A stretch of 64,000 bases of DNA from Bordetella parapertussis (GTDB lineage: Bacteria; Pseudomonadota; Gammaproteobacteria; Burkholderiales; Burkholderiaceae_B): assembly GCA_945897365.1 (NCBI GenBank), contig CAMDFD010000012.1, positions 55,676 through 119,675 on the forward strand, read 5' to 3'. This document shows positions 9,120 through 17,654 of the stretch, in pieces. The position numbers and the translations under genes are program-made. Position 1 is the first letter of the stretch. Every line of letters begins with the position of its first letter. Under the pieces are notes generated by a model, which was given only the letters and a program-made list of their open reading frames with translations, had not been told where the DNA came from and searched no databases.

Positions 9120-9986
9120 CTACTGAACAAAGTCGAGCAGTGTGTTAAAGAAAGGGATCGAGACCGTGAGACGTCCAGGCTGTTCACGCCACTGAATTTC
9201 TGGAAAGCGTTGTTGCGTCAATATGAGCCGGCTTTTAACACTCTCCAGATCATGGGTGTGCAAGGCGATAGCTCCAAAAAAACTCTCTCGCATTTCGCCT
9301 TGCGGGGATTGCTGACAGGCAAGTGCGCCATAACATTCAGCATATTGTTTTGGCGTCACGAAAACCAGCTCATAGTGTTGACCTCGAATTCGATACTCGC
9401 CGTATACGCCCTTTATCAGCTTGCCTTGTGAGGCAGCCAGGTATTTTTTTGCTTCTTGCGCAGGCTTGTTGGCGACGATTAAAAAGGCCGAGGTACGACT
9501 AGCTTGGTTCGCGTGCGCTTGCCACTCTTTGCGCCAAACAAGCTCGGGCGTGAGGTGTTGACAAAAATACACGCGACCGGCCGGATAAGTAGCGGGCGCA
9601 AAGCGAGTGGTGCGAAAGCTCGCCAAATACGTCATCCCCTCGAGGTCAACTGGTCGAGAAAACGCTTGGACCGCTTGGACGGGAAGTTTTGCTTTGTGCA
9701 ATGACGCATACGTATTGTCAGCACTTTGGGTTTGAAAAACCAAACCGTCAATGCCGATCGGGGTATCAAGGACCTCTTTTCGCAAGAGGTCCGTACCCGT
9801 TGGTAAACCTACGATCTCGACATAATCATCTTTCAGGACAATCAGATGATTGATGGAGCCCAGAGAGTGTCTGCCTCTTGGTGTCAGTTGGAATCCGAGA
9901 GATTCAAAAACAGCTTGGGCGCGATCCATGTCAAAGTGCACATTGATGACAGTGTGATCAAGAGGGAGGGCTAGGGTCTTGGACAT
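9120..9986 (-). CDS. VOC-superfamily (glyoxalase-like) protein
   Basis: A 288-residue protein starting MSKTLALPLDHTVINVHFDM, with the beta-alpha-beta pattern of vicinal-oxygen-chelate domains. His11 and the acidic residue in DDYVEIVGLP are candidate metal ligands in the first module, and a degenerate second module follows after about residue 160. It resembles the glyoxalase-like domain family of about 280-300 residues, whose reactions are mostly unknown. It is followed by the decanucleotide repeats and preceded by exonuclease III, 27 bp away. Confidence 0.8.
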   Translation of the reverse strand: MSKTLALPLDHTVINVHFDMDRAQAVFESLGFQLTPRGRHSLGSINHLIVLKDDYVEIVGLPTGTDLLRKEVLDTPIGIDGLVFQTQSADNTYASLHKAKLPVQAVQAFSRPVDLEGMTYLASFRTTRFAPATYPAGRVYFCQHLTPELVWRKEWQAHANQASRTSAFLIVANKPAQEAKKYLAASQGKLIKGVYGEYRIRGQHYELVFVTPKQYAECYGALACQQSPQGEMRESFFGAIALHTHDLESVKSRLILTQQRFPEIQWREQPGRLTVSIPFFNTLLDFVQ

Positions 9987-10013
9987 GGCTAAGGTTCTCT
10001 CGCGAAAGGGGGC

Positions 10014-10793
10014 TCAGACTTTTAGGGTGGCAATGACTGGAGCATGATCCGAAGGCTGCTCATGTGCGCGTGGTCCTTTATCGATCACGCATGCTGTGCA
10101 GTGTGGCACCAGGGAGTCCGACAACAGCACATGGTCGATCCGTAAGCCTGCATTACGTTTAAATCCATTCATCCTGTAATCCCACCAGCTAAAGGATTTT
10201 GGAGCTTGTTCAAAGAGGCGAAAAGCATCGTGAAAGCCCAAATTGAGGAGCGATGTCAGTGCAGCGCGCTCAGCTGGAGAAACTAAAATTTGTCCCACCC
10301 ATTTTGCTGGGTCGTGGACGTCCTCATCAGCGGGTGCAATGTTGTAGTCCCCCAGAATAGCCACATACTCATGACTTTCTTTTTCGTGGGCGAGCCAGTG
10401 CTCGAGTGCCTCGTACCAGGAAAGCTTATACGCGTACTTTTCACTGTCGACGGCTTGTCCGTTGGGACAATAGGCACAAATCACGCGAATCGTCCGATCA
10501 CCAAAGGGCAGGGTGACGGCAACCACACGTTGCTGCGGGTCTTCGAAGCCAGGGATATTTCGCACGACTTCTACACCAGGCTGGCGAGAAATCACTGCGA
10601 CACCGTTATAGGTTTTTTGACCGGTCCAAGCGGCGTGATACCCAATTTCCGTAAAAGCTTCTAGTGGAAACTTATCGTGATCGAGTTTGAGCTCCTGCAG
10701 ACATAAAGCATCGACTGGATTAGCGGACAGCCAATCGATGACTTGAGGCAGGCGAACCTTGAGAGAGTTGACGTTCCAAGTAGCGAGTTGCAT
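10014..10793 (-). CDS. xth: Exodeoxyribonuclease III
   Basis: 259 residues, the normal length. It has the EEP-nuclease motifs MQLATWNVNSLKVRLPQV, LCLQELKLD (metal-binding Glu34), GDYNIAP (catalytic Asp and Asn) and SDHAPVIA (catalytic Asp-His). The enzyme acts as an AP endonuclease and 3'-5' exonuclease in base-excision repair in the cytoplasm. It is 47 bp from the alanine racemase gene on the same strand. Confidence 0.95.
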   Translation of the reverse strand: MQLATWNVNSLKVRLPQVIDWLSANPVDALCLQELKLDHDKFPLEAFTEIGYHAAWTGQKTYNGVAVISRQPGVEVVRNIPGFEDPQQRVVAVTLPFGDRTIRVICAYCPNGQAVDSEKYAYKLSWYEALEHWLAHEKESHEYVAILGDYNIAPADEDVHDPAKWVGQILVSPAERAALTSLLNLGFHDAFRLFEQAPKSFSWWDYRMNGFKRNAGLRIDHVLLSDSLVPHCTACVIDKGPRAHEQPSDHAPVIATLKV

Positions 10794-10840
10794 GGCACAG
10801 TTTTAAATGACGCAAAGCCGTTGAGCCAGATTCTAAACTG

Positions 10841-11929
10841 CTATTTGTATATATATTCGCGCGGAACACGTTTTACGTTGCATAAGAGCTCATAGGCAAT
10901 CGTATTTGCACGTTGCGCGACGTCGTTGATATCCACGTGTCGACCCCAGAGCTCGACGCGACTCCCCAAACCTGCCTCGGGGAGCTCTGTTAAATCAACG
11001 TTGAGCATATCCATCGAGACACGGCCAACGATCCTCGAGGGCTTGCCGTCGATGGCGACCGGGGTGCCGGTGGGGACGCCTCGCGGGTATCCATCTGCAT
11101 AACCCATCGCGACCAGTCCCACGCGGGTTGGACGTTCAGCGATAAAAGTGCCTCCGTAGCCCAAGGCTTCACCAGGTTGTAGTGTTCTGACAGCAAAGAC
11201 CTCGCTTTGTAAGGTCATGACGGGTAAAAGCTTTTGCTCAGGATGTTTTGCTGAGAACGCCGCGGGTAGAGGGCTTGCACCATAGAGCAGCACGCCGGGC
11301 CGAGCCCAGTCTCGTCTGGCATCAGGCCAGGCTAAAACGCCGGCAGAGTTGCAAAGACTGCGTTCGCCAGGTAAGTCTTGCGTGGCCATTTCAAAAGCCC
11401 GGATTTGTGCTGCAGTGGCATCCTCGTCGGGTTCGTCCGCGCGGGCAAAGTGCGACATCAGGGTGATGGAGGCGACAGCAGTGCATGAGGCCAGGCGTTG
11501 ATAGGCCTGGGTGACTTCGTCGAGGGCGAAGCCCGCGCGATGCATACCTGAGTCGACTTTAAGCCATACATGTAAGCTCGCGGGGGCCAGCGCACTGGCT
11601 TGAATCATGTCAATCTGAGCGGCTTGATGCACTGCACACCATATTTGATGGTTGTGGGCCGCCAGCAGTTCGGCCGTGTCAAAACAACCCTCGAGTATGA
11701 GTATGGGGCGGGTAATGCCCGCTTGTCTCAACTCGAGTGCTTCGGCCATAAACGCGACGGCAAAGCCATCCGCGATGTCAGCGAGCGCATGTGCGCAATG
11801 CACAGCGCCATGCCCATAAGCATTCGCTTTGACCACAGCGAGTGCGCGGCCGCCGTGCAGGGTTTGTGCTGTGAGGTAATTTTGGCGCAGCGCCGCCAGA
11901 TCAATTAAGGCTTTCGAGGGTCGTGTCAT
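10841..11929 (-). CDS. alr: Alanine racemase
   Basis: 362 residues. AVVKANAYGHG contains the lysine (about residue 34) that holds pyridoxal phosphate, and EALGYGGTFIAERPTR contains the second catalytic tyrosine. It interconverts L- and D-alanine. The gene lies 37 bp after dadA on the same strand, the arrangement of the catabolic dadAX operon, so it could equally be named dadX. No second racemase is visible in the window. Confidence 0.95.
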   Translation of the reverse strand: MTRPSKALIDLAALRQNYLTAQTLHGGRALAVVKANAYGHGAVHCAHALADIADGFAVAFMAEALELRQAGITRPILILEGCFDTAELLAAHNHQIWCAVHQAAQIDMIQASALAPASLHVWLKVDSGMHRAGFALDEVTQAYQRLASCTAVASITLMSHFARADEPDEDATAAQIRAFEMATQDLPGERSLCNSAGVLAWPDARRDWARPGVLLYGASPLPAAFSAKHPEQKLLPVMTLQSEVFAVRTLQPGEALGYGGTFIAERPTRVGLVAMGYADGYPRGVPTGTPVAIDGKPSRIVGRVSMDMLNVDLTELPEAGLGSRVELWGRHVDINDVAQRANTIAYELLCNVKRVPREYIYK

Positions 11930-11966
11930 TCGCAGTCATATACCAATCGTTGGGTTTGTGCGGCTC

Positions 11967-13262
11967 CTAAGCGGGTAATGCGATGGCGCGCGCAGCAATA
12001 CCAGAGTGTGCTGCATGATAGCGACTGACCGCAAGACCTTCGGTGCTGATTTCTGGACTTTTGCCAGTCAAAATATCCGCAATCAGCTTGCCCGATCCAC
12101 AGGCCATGGTCCAGCCCAAGGTGCCGTGGCCCGTATTGATAAAAAGATTACGCAGTGGGCTTGCGCCAATAATTGGCGTGCTATCAGGGGTCATCGGACG
12201 TAAACCTGTCCAAAATGAAGCCTTGTTGACATCGCCACCTGGAAACAAATCCGTGACAACTTTTTCAAGCGTTGCGCGTCGCTGTGGATTGAGCCTGAGA
12301 TCAAAGCCACTGAGTTCGGCCATGCCTCCCACCCTGATACGTTTGTCAAACCGCGTCACGGCAACCTTGAAACTTTCGTCCAGCACGGTTGACTGGGGTG
12401 CCAGACTTTCGTCGATGAGGGGGACCGTGAGGGAGTAGCCTTTGACGGGGTAGACGGGCAGGTCGATGTTTAGAGGTCCCAGCAGGTCACGCGAATAGCT
12501 GCCTAGCGCTACGACATAGCGATCCGCGACAAGCGTCTCGCGGCCCACGCGCACGCCCTTGATTTCGTTGCCTTCGTTGATCAGTTGATGAATGTCTTTG
12601 CCATAGAGGAACTTGACGCCGAGCGTTTCTGCCATCGCCGCGAGTCGGGTGGTAAAGAGGTTGCAGTCGCCTGTTTCATCGTTGGGCAGTCTCAAGCCGC
12701 CCACCAGTAAATGGCTGGCATTTTTTAAGCCAGGCTCAACAGCGGTCAGTTCGTGTTGCTGCAGGAGCTCGTAGGGGACACCACATTCTTTGAGCACCTC
12801 GATGTCACGGCTGGCCGCATCAAATTGTGCCTGCGTGCGAAAGAGTTGTAGCGTGCCCGAGGTCCGTTGTTCGTATTGAATGCCCGTATCAACGCGCAGA
12901 GCGTCGAGGCAGTGGCGACTGTACTCAGCCACCCGCATCATGCGTTCCTTGTTGATGACATAACGTTTGGCTGTGCATTGGCGCAACATGCTGGCCATCC
13001 ATTTCAGTTGCCATAAACTGCCGTCTAGACGAATCGCAAGAGGGGCATGCTTTTCGAACATCCATTTGATGGCTTTGAGTGGAATGCCTGGTGCGGCCCA
13101 AGGCGATGAATACCCGGGCGAGACTTGGCCCGCATTGGCAAAGCTCGTTTCGTTCGCGGCGCAAGGCTGGCGATCGACAACGGTCACGTCGGCACCGGCT
13201 TTTGCCAGGTAGTACGCGGTTGTCGTGCCGATGACGCCGGCACCTAAAACGATCACTTTCAT
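11967..13262 (-). CDS. dadA: D-amino-acid dehydrogenase
   Basis: 431 residues, starting [30 protein letters not shown], a classical FAD-binding dinucleotide fold. Later motifs are [32 protein letters not shown] and the C-terminal [17 protein letters not shown], as in DadA. The enzyme oxidises D-amino acids to 2-keto acids and passes electrons to the respiratory chain at the inner membrane. With the racemase it allows growth on alanine. An AT-rich 345-bp region with an inverted repeat lies upstream. Confidence 0.95.
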   Translation of the reverse strand: MKVIVLGAGVIGTTTAYYLAKAGADVTVVDRQPCAANETSFANAGQVSPGYSSPWAAPGIPLKAIKWMFEKHAPLAIRLDGSLWQLKWMASMLRQCTAKRYVINKERMMRVAEYSRHCLDALRVDTGIQYEQRTSGTLQLFRTQAQFDAASRDIEVLKECGVPYELLQQHELTAVEPGLKNASHLLVGGLRLPNDETGDCNLFTTRLAAMAETLGVKFLYGKDIHQLINEGNEIKGVRVGRETLVADRYVVALGSYSRDLLGPLNIDLPVYPVKGYSLTVPLIDESLAPQSTVLDESFKVAVTRFDKRIRVGGMAELSGFDLRLNPQRRATLEKVVTDLFPGGDVNKASFWTGLRPMTPDSTPIIGASPLRNLFINTGHGTLGWTMACGSGKLIADILTGKSPEISTEGLAVSRYHAAHSGIAARAIALPA

Positions 13263-13274
13263 GGATGAAACCTC

Positions 13275-13291
13275 GTTATTCAGGGAATAAC
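13275..13291. promoter_or_regulatory. Inverted repeat upstream of dadA
   Basis: GTTATTC-AGG-GAATAAC is a perfect 7-bp inverted repeat 13 bp upstream of the dadA start. A related half-site, GGGAATAA, recurs at about 13424-13431. Lrp/AsnC-type regulators control dadA in other proteobacteria, so this could be an operator, but the link is inference. Confidence 0.4.
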
Positions 13292-13435
13292 TAAAGTTTA
13301 GAGCTAGCTTAGCAGTGTTTTTTTTTGATTTTTTACCAAAAAAATAAACAAATCACTTTTTTTGTTGTTTTTTGTGTGATTATCCAGAGAAAAGTGACTA
13401 ATTACATAATTTGTTGCTTTTTTGGGAATAATTGT

Positions 13436-13464
13436 TTGACTGTGGCAAGTTTCGCACGTAAACT
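13436..13464 (+). promoter_or_regulatory. Probable cspA promoter
   Basis: TTGACT (13436-13441) and TAAACT (13459-13464) are separated by exactly 17 bp. Transcription would begin near 13471, giving a leader of about 135 bases before the cold-shock gene. A long leader is typical of cold-regulated csp genes. Most of the rest of the dadA-cspA spacer is very AT-rich and shows no gene. Confidence 0.6.
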
Positions 13465-13541
13465 CAGAAGGCAAGATTCTCAAGCGACGCGGTTTTTGTA
13501 CCTAGGCTGTCGCCCTTAATGGTAAGCAGTGGTGTCTATCC

Positions 13542-13607
13542 CTTCCTTGATCATCTAGCACGCTGGGCGTTTTTGCCCGATTTTTATATTTATCAAGGAA
13601 GTTCGAA
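13542..13607 (+). promoter_or_regulatory. cspA leader hairpin that can hide the ribosome-binding site
   Basis: CTTCCTTGAT (13542-13551) is perfectly complementary to ATCAAGGAAG (13592-13601), which contains the Shine-Dalgarno sequence AAGGAAG six bases before the ATG. Between the arms is a smaller GGGC-GUUUUU-GCCC hairpin followed by a U-rich stretch. The fold would close the RBS, and opening or refolding could allow temperature control, as is known for the leader of E. coli cspA. The regulation here is inferred from pairing only. Confidence 0.6.
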
Positions 13608-13811
13608 ATGGCAACTGGTGTCGTGAAGTGGTTCAACGCCGAAAAAGGTTATGGTTTTATTATGCCTGACGGCGGCGGCAAAGATTTGTTCGCTCACTAT
13701 TCAGAAATTCGTTCGAGTGGTTACAAAACCCTCGAAGAAAATCAGAAAGTCAGCTTTGAAATTGGTCAGGGCGCAAAAGGCCCATCAGCGACCAACATTC
13801 AAGTGCTGTAA
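13608..13811 (+). CDS. cspA: Cold-shock protein (CspA family)
   Basis: 67 residues forming one cold-shock domain. [15 protein letters not shown] contains the RNP1 motif and DLFAHYSEI the RNP2 motif, with Tyr in place of the usual Phe at two positions. It binds single-stranded RNA and DNA as an RNA chaperone. It stands alone, with its own promoter, structured leader and terminator. Cold induction is not proved by sequence, since many family members are constitutive. Confidence 0.95.
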   Translation: MATGVVKWFNAEKGYGFIMPDGGGKDLFAHYSEIRSSGYKTLEENQKVSFEIGQGAKGPSATNIQVL

Positions 13812-13853
13812 TTCTGCACTGACTAGCGTCTGATATTTCAGGCGCATGTCATC

Positions 13854-13890
13854 AAAACCCTGTATCGCGTAAGTGGTGCAGGGTTTTTTT
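13854..13890 (+). terminator. Rho-independent terminator after cspA
   Basis: AAAACCCTG (13854-13862) pairs with CAGGGTTTT (13879-13887), and the T-run continues to 13890. It lies 43 bp after the cspA stop and 40 bp before the nitroreductase start. Confidence 0.8.
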
Positions 13891-13930
13891 ATACTTATAC
13901 TCGTCCTCATTTTCTTTTAGCTGAAAAACT

Positions 13931-14503
13931 ATGTCCTCTGCTTGCGTTCAACTCATCACTTCACGCCGTTCACAAAAGCTCGTGCAGGCGCCTGGCCCCA
14001 ATGCCGAGCAGTTGCAGCAATTGCTCGCGACAGCTGTATGCGCCCCCGACCATTCTGCTTTGCGGGCATGGCGTTTTGTTTTAATCGAACAGCAAAACAT
14101 TGGTGCCTTGACTGATCTAGCGATCGGTGCGACCCGCCGCTCAGGTCGGGAGGTCACTGAGCAAAAGGAACAAAGTACACGCAAATGGTTGTCTTCCGTG
14201 CCTTTGCTGATTGGGTTGGCCTACAAGATTTCTCACGATAACGAAAAAGTCCCCGAGATCGAACAAACTCTTTCTATGGGCGCCGCAGTAATGAATATTC
14301 AAAACGCTGCGCACATGATGGGCTTTTCGACCTACTGGAGTACAGGTTTAGGGACTTATACCGACGAGGTGCCTGAGGCGCTTGGTTTGGATACCTTGGA
14401 TTACCGTTTTGTCGGTTTTCTTGCAGTCGGTACACCAAGCGTCAAGCTGCCACCTGCCCAGCGTCCAGATCCTGCTGCGCTGACAACGACTTGGCAGCCC
14501 TAA
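13931..14503 (+). CDS. Nitroreductase family protein (YdjA-like)
   Basis: 190 residues of the short single-domain nitroreductase type. ITSRRSQKL near the N-terminus matches the FMN-phosphate-binding segment, APDHSALRAWRFVLIE is the usual second motif, and GAAVMNIQNAAHMMGFSTYWSTG is the helix that packs at the dimer interface. It is probably an FMN-dependent NAD(P)H oxidoreductase in the cytoplasm with unknown natural substrate. It is convergent with copA. Confidence 0.88.
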   Translation: MSSACVQLITSRRSQKLVQAPGPNAEQLQQLLATAVCAPDHSALRAWRFVLIEQQNIGALTDLAIGATRRSGREVTEQKEQSTRKWLSSVPLLIGLAYKISHDNEKVPEIEQTLSMGAAVMNIQNAAHMMGFSTYWSTGLGTYTDEVPEALGLDTLDYRFVGFLAVGTPSVKLPPAQRPDPAALTTTWQP

Positions 14504-14517
14504 CAATACGCAAGATC

Positions 14518-14541
14518 CCGGCAAAGCCACTAGCTTGCCGG
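14518..14541. terminator. Possible bidirectional hairpin between nitroreductase and copA
   Basis: CCGGCAA (14518-14524) and TTGCCGG (14535-14541) form a 7-bp stem with a 10-base loop in the 26-bp gap between the two convergent genes and the end of copA. It has no clear T-run, so termination is uncertain. Confidence 0.35.
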
Positions 14542-16854
14542 TTGGATGCGCTTGAGTCTTAGGGCGTTGACCACCACAAAAACACTGGAGCAGGCCATCG
14601 CGCCTGCCGCAAAAACCGGTGACAACTGTATGCCATAACTCGGATAAAGCACTCCTGCCGCAACCGGGACGAGCGCGACGTTGTAGGCAAAGGCCCAGAA
14701 AAGATTTTGATGAATATTTTTCAAGGTATGGCGTGACAGCTTGACGGCGGTGGCGACCCCCATCAGGTTGTCGGACATCAGCACAACGGATGCAGCCTCA
14801 ATCGCGACGTCGGTCCCAGTGCCGATGGCGATGCCCACATCGGCGGTCGCGAGAGCAGGGGCATCGTTGATCCCATCGCCCACGAAAGCAATGGTTTGAT
14901 GTTGGGCGCGTAATTGCAGCAATAGAGCGACCTTTCCCTCGGGTAAAACTTGTGCATGCACTTCGTCGATGCCGAGTTGTGCCGCGACTGCTTGTGCTGT
15001 GAGAGGATGATCTCCAGTGATCATCACGGTCTTTAGACCAAGCTGTTTGAGTGCGCTGATTGCCAACGCCGCGCTTGGTTTGATTGGGTCAGAAACCGCC
15101 ATCATTGCGGCCAGTTGACCATCGACGGCAAGATAAATAGGCGTTTTGCCTTGTGCAGCCCATTGTTCGGTCAGTGCGCTATGTGTCTCAGTGCTGATCC
15201 CATGCATCTGCATAAAGTGTTGCGCACCTGACAACAGAGATTTGTTTCCAACCGTGGACGCCACCCCTGCACCTGTGGTGGCCTTGAAATCACGCGCGGC
15301 GGGCAACGCCAGCCTTTCTGTATTCGCAGCCGCGACAATCGCTTGAGCGATAGGGTGTTCAGAGTGCAGTTGCATGGCGGCAGTCCAGGCAAGCACCATC
15401 GCGCGGTCATAGTGAGGATCTAAAACGACCAGGTCGGTCAGCGTAGGCCGTCCCTGAGTCAACGTACCGGTCTTGTCAAAAGCGATCACCGTGACATCGC
15501 GTAGTCGTTGTAGTGCCTCACCTTGTCGAAATAAAACGCCCAACTCCGCGGCCCGACCCGTTCCCACCATAATCGAGGTCGGCGTGGCCAGTCCCATTGC
15601 GCAAGGGCAGGCAATGATCAGTACGGCAACCGCATTGACGAGCGCATCACTGAGGCTGGGGGTGGGTCCAAGGGCCAGCCAGGTTAAAAAAGTCAGCAAT
15701 GCGCACAGCATGATGATCGGCACAAAACGCGCCGTGACCCGATCCACGACAGCTTGAATCGGAAGTTTCGCGCCTTGCGCCGTTTCAACCATGCGAATAA
15801 TGCGGGCTAGAACCGTTTGTGCCCCGGTGTGGGTGGTGCGGTAGGTAAAACTTGTTGTCGTGTTGAGTGTACCCGCCGTGACGCGCTCACCGAGGTGCTT
15901 GGTGACAGGGATCGGTTCACCCGTAATCATAGATTCATCCACATACGCTTGTCCTTCCGTCACGACGCCATCGGTCGCCACTTTTTCTCCGGGACGCACC
16001 AAAATCAGATCGCCAGGTTTGACCAAGTCGATATTGATATCTGTCGCCACACCCATGACCATGACGCGAGCTTGCCTAGGTTGTAACCCGATGAGATGTT
16101 TAATTGCTGTGCCCGTTCGTCCACGCGCACGTGTTTCGAGGAGTCGCCCCAACAGAATGAGTGTGACGATCACCGCAGCCGCTTCAAAATAGACGTGTCG
16201 AGCCCCTTCGGGCAACCATTCCGGCTTAAAGGTCGTCACTATGGAGTAAAGCCAAGCGCTTGAGGCGCCCAAGGCGACCAGAGAGTTCATGTCTGGACCG
16301 AGCCGCCAAAGCGCTGGAAAGCCTTTGGTAAAAAAACTGCGTCCAGGCCCCACCAGAATTAGGGTGGTGAGCAGTGCTTGCAACCACCAGCTGCGTTGCA
16401 GGCCGATTGTGTCGTGAATCAAGTGGTGGATGGCGGGAAACAGATGCGCGCCCATCTCTAGGACAAAAACAGGCAAAGTCAAAATCAGCGCGAGTGTCAA
16501 TGCGCGATTGAGCGCATGAGCCTCTTGTTCTTGCTCAGCCGCAAGTCCATCCTCTGTGGCTTGAGCACCGTCAATCAAGGAGGCTTCGTACCCCGCTTTT
16601 TCTGAGGCATCAAGCAAATCATTGATCAGCGACTGCGGCTCTTGGACCGAAGAACTCAAACTGAGCGATGCACGATGTGTCGCCAGATTAACGTGCGCCT
16701 GAGCCACGCCTGGTACTTTTTCAAGCGCCTTTTCTACCCGCAGCACACAGGATGCACAGGTCATCCCCTTGATCGCCAGTTCAATGTGGCGTTCTGTCAC
16801 CTTGGGGGAGATTTGCACTACCATGTTGAAATCATCAAACGATTTAGATGCCAT
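14530..16854 (-). CDS. copA: Copper-translocating P-type ATPase
   Basis: 774 residues, a P1B-type ATPase. One N-terminal heavy-metal-associated domain carries GMTCASC at about residues 30-36. Then come membrane helices, MITGEPIPVT (actuator domain), the transmembrane metal site CPC in IIACPCAMGLATP, the phosphorylation motif DKTGTLTQG, SEHPIAQAI and GDGINDAPAL. These identify a Cu(I) exporter in the inner membrane. Neither possible start (16854, or ATG at 16824) has a good RBS. The gene is divergent from the small HMA protein gene, 21 bp apart, so promoters must overlap coding sequence. Confidence 0.93.
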   Translation of the reverse strand: MASKSFDDFNMVVQISPKVTERHIELAIKGMTCASCVLRVEKALEKVPGVAQAHVNLATHRASLSLSSSVQEPQSLINDLLDASEKAGYEASLIDGAQATEDGLAAEQEQEAHALNRALTLALILTLPVFVLEMGAHLFPAIHHLIHDTIGLQRSWWLQALLTTLILVGPGRSFFTKGFPALWRLGPDMNSLVALGASSAWLYSIVTTFKPEWLPEGARHVYFEAAAVIVTLILLGRLLETRARGRTGTAIKHLIGLQPRQARVMVMGVATDINIDLVKPGDLILVRPGEKVATDGVVTEGQAYVDESMITGEPIPVTKHLGERVTAGTLNTTTSFTYRTTHTGAQTVLARIIRMVETAQGAKLPIQAVVDRVTARFVPIIMLCALLTFLTWLALGPTPSLSDALVNAVAVLIIACPCAMGLATPTSIMVGTGRAAELGVLFRQGEALQRLRDVTVIAFDKTGTLTQGRPTLTDLVVLDPHYDRAMVLAWTAAMQLHSEHPIAQAIVAAANTERLALPAARDFKATTGAGVASTVGNKSLLSGAQHFMQMHGISTETHSALTEQWAAQGKTPIYLAVDGQLAAMMAVSDPIKPSAALAISALKQLGLKTVMITGDHPLTAQAVAAQLGIDEVHAQVLPEGKVALLLQLRAQHQTIAFVGDGINDAPALATADVGIAIGTGTDVAIEAASVVLMSDNLMGVATAVKLSRHTLKNIHQNLFWAFAYNVALVPVAAGVLYPSYGIQLSPVFAAGAMACSSVFVVVNALRLKRIQPAS

Positions 16855-16875
16855 TAAATATGAAGGATCATGCTC

Positions 16876-17076
16876 ATGACATCATTCCAAGTTAGTGATA
16901 TGACATGCAATCACTGCGTCAAGACCATTACAGTCAGTGTACACAGTGTGGCGCCCGAGGCGAGTGTTTTATGCGATGTCCCCACCCATACCGTCACGAT
17001 TTCAGGTGCGCATGATGCTCAGCAAGTAGAGCTTGCGATCAAAGCGGCCGGTTATCGGCCCATCAAAAGCAGTTGA
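16876..17076 (+). CDS. Heavy-metal-associated domain protein (CopZ-like)
   Basis: 66 residues, a single HMA domain with MTCNHC as the metal-binding CxxC motif near the N-terminus. I use the second ATG at 16876 because GAAGGA lies eight bases upstream and is too close to the ATG at 16870. It probably carries Cu(I) to CopA in the cytoplasm. It is divergent from copA, and its 3' end overlaps the SCO gene by 25 bp tail to tail. Confidence 0.9.
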   Translation: MTSFQVSDMTCNHCVKTITVSVHSVAPEASVLCDVPTHTVTISGAHDAQQVELAIKAAGYRPIKSS

Positions 17077-17654
17077 CGCAAGTCCTGAGTCACTACATCC
17101 ACCTTCTCCGTATCGGGTGCAAGCAAGCGTGCACGCCCCGTCTTATCAAAAATAAAGACGCCACGGCTATGTGTCACATCGTAGATTTTGGCATCGTCAC
17201 CCGGCTTGGGTTTTTCAATTTGATAGGCAACACGATAGCGGCGTGCAAGAGCGGCAATCTGTTTTTCGTTACCCGTTAAACCAATCGCATTCTTGTTAAA
17301 GGCATTGACGTAGGCTTGCAGGACATCAGGAGTATCCCGGTGTGGATCGACACTAACAAAAATGATACGCACGTCTTTGGCGTCGTCGCCTAGTTTTTCT
17401 AACACCTCAGTGAGCTGCGCCATCGTCGTCGGACAGATATCAGGGCAGCTGGCATAGCCAAAAAACATCAGGACTGTTTTGTCTTTGAGATCCTGTTGCG
17501 TGATGGTTTTATTGCCTTCACCAGAGAGAGAAAACCTTAAGTCTGGTAAATGTCCGGACACATCATAGAGAGACCATTTTTGATTGGGATCTGAACATCC
17601 GACTAAAAACATGATGCTCAAGGCCATCAGGCCCAACAGAGCACGCCTGATCAT
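17052..17654 (-). CDS. SCO1/SenC family lipoprotein
   Basis: 200 residues. The N-terminus RRALLGLMALSIMFLVGC is a lipoprotein signal with the lipidated cysteine at about residue 20. The thioredoxin-like domain has CPDICPT (the CxxxC copper site) and the distal histidine in DVTHSRGVF, the three ligands of SCO proteins. It is probably anchored in the periplasm and inserts copper into cytochrome oxidase or handles thiol redox. It overlaps the oligopeptidase stop by 4 bp. Confidence 0.93.
   Translation of the reverse strand: MIRRALLGLMALSIMFLVGCSDPNQKWSLYDVSGHLPDLRFSLSGEGNKTITQQDLKDKTVLMFFGYASCPDICPTTMAQLTEVLEKLGDDAKDVRIIFVSVDPHRDTPDVLQAYVNAFNKNAIGLTGNEKQIAALARRYRVAYQIEKPKPGDDAKIYDVTHSRGVFIFDKTGRARLLAPDTEKVDVVTQDLRQLLLMGR

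Noticed and set aside
13854..13890. Terminator region as a small RNA gene
   Set aside because: The hairpin with T-run is fully explained as the cspA terminator.
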